Origin: CAYSAA01 sp964428905
GTDB lineage: Bacteria > Atribacterota > Phoenicimicrobiia > Phoenicimicrobiales > Stramentimicrobiaceae
DNA length: 10,122 nucleotides
Reading direction: 5' to 3'
NCBI GenBank assembly: GCA_964428905.1
Contig: CAYSAA010000014.1
Span: forward strand, 1 to 10,122
The notes beneath the pieces are model-generated. The model had not been told where the DNA came from. It ran no database searches and saw nothing but the letters and a program-made list of their open reading frames with translations. Shown here one piece after another: positions 5,712 to 10,122 of the stretch. Positions within the stretch are counted from its first letter, which is position 1, and each line of letters starts with the position of its first letter. The position numbers were made by a program, and so were the translations under genes.

Positions 5712-6586
5712 TTTTTATTAAAAATACCCCTGGGCTTTATCAATATAACGGTCAGCATCATTAAAAAAGCAATGGCATTAGACCAGGAACCCGGGAGAAA
5801 ATGGATTATTAATGACTCTATAATACCCAATGCCAGTCCACAAATAAGTCCGCCTTTCAGATTCCCCAGACCGGCAACAATAGCTATCGCAAGCATCTTT
5901 AAAGCAACATAATCCCCCAGCCATGGTGAAGCTGATCCCAACAACATAGAAAATAACAGGGCAATAATGCCGCCTACTAACCCGGCAATAATGTACAGCA
6001 ATAAATTCAACCTTCTAATAGGAATTCCCTGTAATCGTGCCATTGATATATTTTCTGCAACGGCTCGAAATGCTCTGCCCAGCTGAGTTTGGTAAATTAA
6101 AATAAATAACATTAAAACCAGAAAAATACTAATCAACAAGGTATATAATTGTCCGGCAGGCATGCGAATCTGATTGAATTCTAAAAAAAAGGCATTGCTC
6201 ATCCAGTTTAAGGGAAAGGCAATGGGGAATCCATAATTAAGCTGATGAGACATTATTTCGGTCAAAATCATAGCAATACCCAATGATACAACAAAGGAGG
6301 CATTGATATCGATTGATCTTGTTCTGGTATTAATATAAGCAAATATTGGTTCAACAATCAGGTGAAGAACTACCGAACTTATTAGAGTACCGATGATAGC
6401 AATTATGGGATTACCTGTCAACTTTAATAGACCCCAGCAGGCATAGATTGATATAACAACAATATAAGGATAGGAAAAATGAATTATCTTACCCACTAAA
6501 AACATTAGATTAAAACCAGTTACCAATAACACATAGATACTTCCCAGGGCTACTCCGTTTATTATTTGAGCAATAATAATTTTCAA
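5696..6586 (-). CDS. livH: Liv-type ABC importer permease, LivH family
   Basis: This 296-aa inner-membrane permease of the BPD_transp_2 family has about eight hydrophobic segments. The family opening is visible (INGVALGSIYVLLVTGFNLMF), as is the coupling region GRAFRAVAENISMARLQGIPIRRLN, followed by GLGNLKGGLICGLALGIIESL and the closing VILIKPRGIF. The usual INFAHGE segment after the first helix reads IHFSYPY here, so that motif is diverged. The start is TTG at 6586, overlapping the livG stop by 4 nt (TTGA), with GGAGG 8 nt upstream; this coupling strongly supports the unusual start codon. The last four codons (GIES) and the TGA stop come from the heptamer array at 5684-5711, so the native C-terminus may have been altered slightly. 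It pairs with LivM to form the channel. Confidence 0.9.
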   Translation of the reverse strand: MKIIIAQIINGVALGSIYVLLVTGFNLMFLVGKIIHFSYPYIVVISIYACWGLLKLTGNPIIAIIGTLISSVVLHLIVEPIFAYINTRTRSIDINASFVVSLGIAMILTEIMSHQLNYGFPIAFPLNWMSNAFFLEFNQIRMPAGQLYTLLISIFLVLMLFILIYQTQLGRAFRAVAENISMARLQGIPIRRLNLLLYIIAGLVGGIIALLFSMLLGSASPWLGDYVALKMLAIAIVAGLGNLKGGLICGLALGIIESLIIHFLPGSWSNAIAFLMMLTVILIKPRGIFNKNGIES

Positions 6587-7383
6587 ATATCCCGCCTCCC
6601 GGCACCTTCAACGTATCCGGCACCAAAATAAGCCTCCCAAACACTGGGATCACTCAATACCTGTTGGAACATCCCTTCACTAATTTTTTGGCCAAAATCC
6701 AATACGGTAATACGTTGAGCTACGCGGCGAATAAAGTGCATATCATGACTGATTAACATAATGGTCACACCGGATTGATTGATTTCTTTTAACTTATTTC
6801 CTATCATCCTTTTTTCGGAAATACCCATTCCGGCTGTTGGTTCATCCAATAACAAGAACTGTGGCTTGGAAGCAATGGCCCTGGCAATCTGAACAAGTTG
6901 TCTTTCAAACCAGACTAAATCATCTGCCCAACGATTAGCCAAAGACTGTAATTCGAACCTTTTCAGTATTTCTCTGCCCTTTGCTTTTGTCTCATGCTCT
7001 TGTCTAAACTGACCAAACCATTTACTTAGAACACTTCTATCCTTTTGGTACTCTTTTTCCTGATTAAATAAACCAATCATCACATTTTCTAAAACAGTTA
7101 AACCTGAAACAATTTTCCCATCTTGAAAAGTACGACTAATGCCCATTTCAAATATAATTTCAGGAGGCAATTGGTCAATTTCCTTTCCTTGAAAGAACAC
7201 TCTTCCTGTCGATGGTTTTTCCAACCCGGTTATCACATTAATTAAGGTTGTCTTACCGGCACCATTAGGCCCGATAACACCATGGATTTCTCCTTGATGA
7301 ACGGAAAAATTCAGTGAGCGCAAAGCCTGAATCCCGCCAAATTCTTTACTTAAATTTTGGGTAAAAATAAATTGGTCTGACAT
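6583..7383 (-). CDS. livG: Liv-type ABC importer ATPase, LivG family, with degenerate signature motif
   Basis: This cytoplasmic ATP-binding subunit of a HAAT importer is 266 aa, normal for LivG. Visible motifs are Walker A GPNGAGKT at 38-45, Q-loop RTFQD with Gln87, Walker B FLLLDE at 176-181, a D-loop region TAGMG at 183-187 and the H-loop ISHD with His213. The C-terminal PSVWEAYFGAGY resembles the LivG ending. The ABC signature, normally LSYGQQ or LAYGDQ before RR-x-EIARAL in LivG, reads LVWFERQLVQIARAI at 156-170, so the conserved Ser/Ala and Gly are replaced by Val and Phe. The start ATG at 7383 has only a weak purine-rich region upstream. livH overlaps its 3' end by 4 nt. No livF is present in the window; LivG would normally pair with LivF, so the second ATPase must be encoded elsewhere or LivG acts as a homodimer. 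Confidence 0.9.
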   Translation of the reverse strand: MSDQFIFTQNLSKEFGGIQALRSLNFSVHQGEIHGVIGPNGAGKTTLINVITGLEKPSTGRVFFQGKEIDQLPPEIIFEMGISRTFQDGKIVSGLTVLENVMIGLFNQEKEYQKDRSVLSKWFGQFRQEHETKAKGREILKRFELQSLANRWADDLVWFERQLVQIARAIASKPQFLLLDEPTAGMGISEKRMIGNKLKEINQSGVTIMLISHDMHFIRRVAQRITVLDFGQKISEGMFQQVLSDPSVWEAYFGAGYVEGAGRRDI

Positions 7384-7712
7384 CTTAATTATTCTTTCTA
7401 AACCAGGACCTTTTCTTTTTAATTTCTTTATTAGTACTGCTCATTACTATGGCATTTAAAAAGCCAAAAACTTATAAAACTTTAAATAAGCCTGTCTTCT
7501 GATGAAGTGAATCAGTAAGTCGGGTAATTTGCCTGATCTGTTAATGAATCTCTTCCCAATGATAATAACATGATTCTACTTTCTGAACCACTCTTAATAC
7601 TTCTTTGAAGGCCTAATAATATTTTATGATAAGATTTTCATATCTTATTTTTTCTTGACAATAGAGAGATTCTTACATTACTTTAATTTGGAATAATAAA
7701 GACATACCTCAG
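7384..7712. other. non-coding leader region upstream of livG
   Basis: There is no convincing gene on either strand. If the promoter at 7764-7792 serves livG, this is most of a leader of about 370 nt. Small AT-rich stem-loops occur, such as ATAAGAT/ATCTTAT followed by a T-run on the plus strand near 7629-7655. A minus-strand frame from about 7611 to 7480 is interrupted once by TAA and looks mildly protein-like (for example QIRQITRLTDSLHQKTGL), but I cannot assign it to a family. I see no known riboswitch consensus. Confidence 0.5.
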
Positions 7713-7713
7713 C

Positions 7714-7754
7714 AAAAAGCATTTCAATTATTTCATTTTTAATTGAAAATGCTT
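7714..7754 (-). terminator. stem-loop with T-run after exbD / at the 5' end of the liv transcript
   Basis: Minus strand: AAGCATTTTCAATTA (7754-7740) pairs with TAATTGAAATGCTT (7730-7717) with a single bulge, followed by TTTT to 7714. It is a well-formed intrinsic terminator about 100 nt past the exbD stop. A strong promoter lies between exbD and this hairpin, so the structure would also fall at the very start of that promoter's transcript. It may end the tonB operon, attenuate the liv leader, or both. Confidence 0.65.
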
Positions 7755-7763
7755 CTCAATTTC

Positions 7764-7792
7764 ATCATAATTAATTCAATTTCTTTTGTCAA
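7764..7792 (-). promoter_or_regulatory. near-consensus promoter upstream of livGHM
   Basis: Minus strand: TTGACA (7792-7787), an exact 17-nt spacer, then TATGAT (7769-7764), which is 11 of 12 consensus bases. The start would be near 7757. Just upstream, TTGAC occurs three times at 8-9 nt spacing, which could be an operator or chance. The leader to livG would be about 370 nt and opens with the 7714-7754 hairpin. Confidence 0.6.
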
Positions 7793-7855
7793 ATAGTCAA
7801 GTTAGTCAAATTTATTGATGATCTCTTTGTCGCCTATTTGTTAATAGCATATTGA

Positions 7856-8281
7856 TTATCGGCCAAATGAAATTTCTTCTGAGTTATCATATTCCAGACA
7901 AAAATTAATAAGCTCTATTTTTAATTTACTGGCCACAGTCATCAATCTCGCTACATATTCAAAATCAACCTCTTTATCGGCATAGATTTCGATGCCTGCC
8001 AGTTTTTCTTCAGGCTTTTCTCTCAAATAATCTTGTAGCATATCCCAGGAAATAAAATTATCTTGCACACTTATCTTGCCTGACTTATCAAGATATAAAG
8101 TAGTGGGATTTTTCTCTACTTCTGTCTGCATATCTACCTGTGGTAATTGAATGGTTGCCCGGATCTCATCAGCATTTAAGGTTGAAGCAACCATGAAAAA
8201 TATCAATAAAAGAAAAATCACATCAATCAAAGGAGCCAAATTTACCTCTAAATCTGCTTTTTTAATCTTGTATCTGCGCAT
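7856..8281 (-). CDS. exbD: ExbD/TolR family proton-channel subunit
   Basis: This inner-membrane protein has one N-terminal transmembrane helix and a periplasmic domain; with ExbB it uses the proton gradient to drive TonB. The helix VNLAPLIDVIFLLLIFFMV (residues 13-31) carries the essential Asp at position 20, equivalent to Asp25 of E. coli ExbD. The product is 141 aa, normal for the family. I choose ATG at 8281 rather than 8287 because AGG lies 8 nt upstream of the former and only 2 nt before the latter. The first 20 nt overlap the end of exbB in another frame, implying translational coupling. TolR is the main alternative, but tonB and a receptor in the same operon favour ExbD. Confidence 0.9.
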   Translation of the reverse strand: MRRYKIKKADLEVNLAPLIDVIFLLLIFFMVASTLNADEIRATIQLPQVDMQTEVEKNPTTLYLDKSGKISVQDNFISWDMLQDYLREKPEEKLAGIEIYADKEVDFEYVARLMTVASKLKIELINFCLEYDNSEEISFGR

Positions 8282-8888
8282 TTGCATTACCTATTTTTTG
8301 GGCATAGTTAATTAATTCTATTTCCCTTTTTTCACTATGAGTAATTACCTGTTCCAATTTATTCATCAAATAATAGTAGACTGCCAGACTGGGAATCGAT
8401 ATGATTAGTCCAAATGCAGTGGTTGTTAAAGCTTCAGAAATACCTTGGGCTAATTGTTGAGATTCGACATTCAATGATAAAAAATGAAATGTTTTAATCA
8501 TACCGATTACTGTTCCCAGCAAACCCAATGACGGACTCATCTTGCCGATAAAATAGAGCATGGGTAAGCGTCTTTCCATTCTGGGAAACTCGAGCATTTT
8601 AACCTCTTCCATCTCTCTTTCCATTTCCTGGGAGCCCTTTTCCCAGACACTGATACCTTTTGCTAAAATCCGATAAACAGGATTGTGAGCATGCTTAAAT
8701 AATGCTAAAGCTTTTTTTGTATCCCCTCTTTGTATATTTACCTTAACCTGATGTATGATTTTTTCTGGAATTTCCCTTCTTATCCTGCCAAAATAAAAAG
8801 AACGCTCCAGTATAATAGCCAGGGCAATTATTGAAAAAGCCAACAAAGGATACATAACCACTCCACCCTGTTGGATAAATTCACTCAT
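8262..8888 (-). CDS. exbB: ExbB/TolQ/MotA family proton-channel subunit
   Basis: The 208-aa protein has three transmembrane segments (about 11-28, 111-133, 151-173) in the ExbB layout, with a cytoplasmic loop between the first two. The family core is clear: SPSLGLLGTVIGMIKTF at 118-134 and GISEALTTTAFGLIISIPSLA at 149-169, including channel-lining Thr residues. It forms a pentamer around ExbD helices and energises TonB. The start ATG at 8888 has GAGG 7 nt upstream. It lies 25 nt after tonB and overlaps exbD, so tonB-exbB-exbD are one transcription unit. Confidence 0.92.
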   Translation of the reverse strand: MSEFIQQGGVVMYPLLAFSIIALAIILERSFYFGRIRREIPEKIIHQVKVNIQRGDTKKALALFKHAHNPVYRILAKGISVWEKGSQEMEREMEEVKMLEFPRMERRLPMLYFIGKMSPSLGLLGTVIGMIKTFHFLSLNVESQQLAQGISEALTTTAFGLIISIPSLAVYYYLMNKLEQVITHSEKREIELINYAQKIGNANAQIQD

Positions 8889-8913
8889 ATTAACACCTCT
8901 TCCTTTTCTATGC

Positions 8914-9879
8914 TTATTGCAAACAAAATACTATAGGGATCAATACCCAGCTGTCCCTTTTGGTATTTTTGAATTGGGCAGGTTCGAATTGCCATTTATA
9001 GACAGATTGCACAGCTGTCCGGTCAAAATCCTGGTAACCGGAAGTACTATGTATCTCCGCCTCAATAACCTCACCTTCCTTATTAATCAATACCTTTAAC
9101 TGAACTCTTCCTTCAATCTCCCTCTTTCGTAAATTCTCAGGATATGCTGGTTGATGGAAAGAGATAATTTCAGGAGGAAGGATCTGATTACCTGAAAATT
9201 CCGTTTGGGTTAAATCAAGGGGACTTCCTTTCTGTTTCGAGTGATTATTTTCATTTGTTTGGTCTTTTTCTGAATTTGAAGATTGGAATGTATCCATTTT
9301 TTCTTTTAAATCTTCTGATATGATAAGTTTCTCATTACTAATTATTTCATCTTTTCCTTTCATTTTTGATTCCGCTATAATTTTAGTATCTTGAGATTTT
9401 CTTTGCTCATTTTCTATCTCTACCACCGGTTGAATTGTTTCAAAGTCTCTTTCTCTGGCTAAAACAGTTACTCCTTTCTCCTGAACAATATTTTCCTCTT
9501 CCACTTTCTCTATTTTTTTCTTTCCTATCGGTTCTTGTTGCTCTATCATTTTTTCAGCCTTTGGCAAATTGCCATCAATCTTTATGTTTTTCTCTTCTTC
9601 AATATTTTCGACCAAGATTTTCTTCTGCCCCATGATAATATTCTCTGCAATAATGATCTCTGAATCTTCTTTATCCTGCTGGAAATATTGATCTGCTATT
9701 TTCCCTGCTGGATGAGAAAACGAATTGGAGGTAAGTAATACCATTTTAGTAGATATTATTGATTGTTCTTTTTTCTCCTGATCCTCCCAGATTCCAAATA
9801 TATTAGAAAAAATATTAATGGCCCAAAGATGAAAAACGATTGAAATGATCAGGGTAATATAAATAAATTTATTCTTCAT
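8914..9879 (-). CDS. tonB: TonB energy transducer with Lys/Glu-rich linker
   Basis: This 321-aa inner-membrane-anchored protein spans the periplasm to activate outer-membrane receptors. Residues 5-24 form the anchor helix and contain S13-x3-H17, the same spacing as Ser16/His20 of E. coli TonB. Residues 60-230 form a long hydrophilic, low-complexity spacer rich in Lys, Glu and Ile and poor in Pro, unlike the Pro-rich spacer of E. coli TonB. Residues 238-320 are the TonB_C domain: PAYPENLRKREIEGRVQL, then EAEIHSTSGYQDFDRTA and YKWQFEPAQF. The start ATG at 9879 is preceded by only a weak AAAGTGA-type site. The gene lies 67 nt after the receptor stop and 25 nt before exbB. Confidence 0.92.
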   Translation of the reverse strand: MKNKFIYITLIISIVFHLWAINIFSNIFGIWEDQEKKEQSIISTKMVLLTSNSFSHPAGKIADQYFQQDKEDSEIIIAENIIMGQKKILVENIEEEKNIKIDGNLPKAEKMIEQQEPIGKKKIEKVEEENIVQEKGVTVLARERDFETIQPVVEIENEQRKSQDTKIIAESKMKGKDEIISNEKLIISEDLKEKMDTFQSSNSEKDQTNENNHSKQKGSPLDLTQTEFSGNQILPPEIISFHQPAYPENLRKREIEGRVQLKVLINKEGEVIEAEIHSTSGYQDFDRTAVQSVYKWQFEPAQFKNTKRDSWVLIPIVFCLQ

Positions 9880-9946
9880 TTTTTCACTTTATGATATTTT
9901 GCTAAAGACGGAGACAATTCAATTGCTCTTGTCTTTAATTGTCCAA

Positions 9947-10122
9947 TTAAAAATCAGTACTGATGCCCACCATAAATGTTCTACTTTGAATAGGATAACC
10001 TATTACCAATTCAGGCTGTTGATCAAATAGATTCTTGATAGAAAAGTTTAATTTTATTTTTCGATTATTTTCCTTATTGAGAGTGAAATCTCTGGAGATA
10101 TTGGCATCAAAGAGATAGTAAT
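9947..10122 (-). CDS. TonB-dependent receptor, C-terminal end (runs off window)
   Basis: A minus-strand frame enters from the window edge and ends at TAA (9949-9947), giving 57 residues. It shows the last beta-strands of an outer-membrane barrel: YYLFDANISRDFTL, then KIKLNFSIKNLFDQQPEL, then GYPIQSRTFMVGISTDF. The NLFD block, the GYP-x-x-x-R-x-F segment and the terminal Phe are hallmarks of TonB-dependent receptors; the terminal Phe is the usual barrel-assembly signal. It is directly followed by tonB, exbB and exbD, which fits one uptake operon. The substrate cannot be judged because the plug domain lies outside the window. Confidence 0.88.
   Translation of the reverse strand, partial: YYLFDANISRDFTLNKENNRKIKLNFSIKNLFDQQPELVIGYPIQSRTFMVGISTDF

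Noticed and set aside
5501..5764. 87-codon plus-strand open frame
   Set aside because: It spans the right heptamer arrays and the antisense end of livH, is AT-driven, has no ribosome binding site and resembles no family.
7480..7611. Possible decayed protein gene between exbD and livG
   Set aside because: The minus-strand frame has one internal TAA and a plausible look but no recognisable family; frames this long can arise by chance.
7656..7685. Plus-strand promoter-like TTGACA followed by TACTTT
   Set aside because: The -10 is poor, the spacer is 18 nt, and no plus-strand gene or RNA follows before the antisense of exbD.
9435..9635. 66-codon plus-strand open frame
   Set aside because: It is antisense to the low-complexity spacer of tonB, where Lys/Glu codons read in reverse give long Phe/Leu/Ser frames.
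9880..9946. Terminator between the receptor gene and tonB
   Set aside because: Short inverted repeats (GACAATT/AATTGTC, AAAGAC/GTCTTT) exist but overlap, and no T-run follows; the 67-nt gap is compatible with an operon.

Overview
The window is AT-rich and every convincing gene lies on the minus strand, so transcription runs from high to low coordinates. A TonB-dependent receptor end, tonB, exbB and exbD show that the cell has an outer membrane (diderm). AT-richness, Liv-type ABC genes, an ECF S component, a UPF0182 membrane protein and a P1-family peptidase would fit an anaerobic low-GC diderm such as Atribacterota or Halanaerobiales. That placement is a guess from content, not from a marker gene.

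Layout in transcription order. (1) 10122-7856: end of a TonB-dependent receptor, then tonB, exbB and exbD, an energised outer-membrane uptake module; the reading frames of exbB and exbD overlap. (2) 7855-7384: a non-coding stretch with a near-consensus promoter, a hairpin with a T-tract directly after it, and a leader of about 370 nt. (3) 7383-4407: livG, livH and livM, the ATPase and two permeases of a branched-chain-amino-acid-type (HAAT) importer. livF is absent, and the ABC signature motif of LivG is degenerate. livH and livM are separated by a 437-bp element built from heptanucleotide arrays in inverted orientation. It contains a decayed fragment resembling the start of a four-helix-bundle (23S rRNA intervening-sequence protein-like) gene. 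(4) 4396-2302: a strong promoter, an FMN riboswitch with an intrinsic terminator, ribU (riboflavin S component), and then, 51 nt later and with no obvious promoter of its own, a Liv-type periplasmic binding protein. (5) 2301-1897: hairpin-rich intergenic DNA. (6) 1896-925: a P1-family (DmpA-like) peptidase with a predicted Asn-Thr self-cleavage site. (7) 701-1: the N-terminal third or quarter of a UPF0182 membrane protein behind its own extended -10 promoter.

The most interesting reading is functional. The FMN riboswitch appears to control both ribU and the Liv-type binding protein, and the matching permeases and ATPase lie just upstream. This makes a Liv-family ABC importer for riboflavin or another flavin a reasonable and testable hypothesis, working beside or instead of RibU. 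The terminator's 5' arm is perfectly complementary over 11 nt to the 5' strand of the aptamer, which gives a clear switching mechanism. The receptor-TonB-ExbBD module next door could supply outer-membrane passage, but nothing in the sequence links it to flavins.
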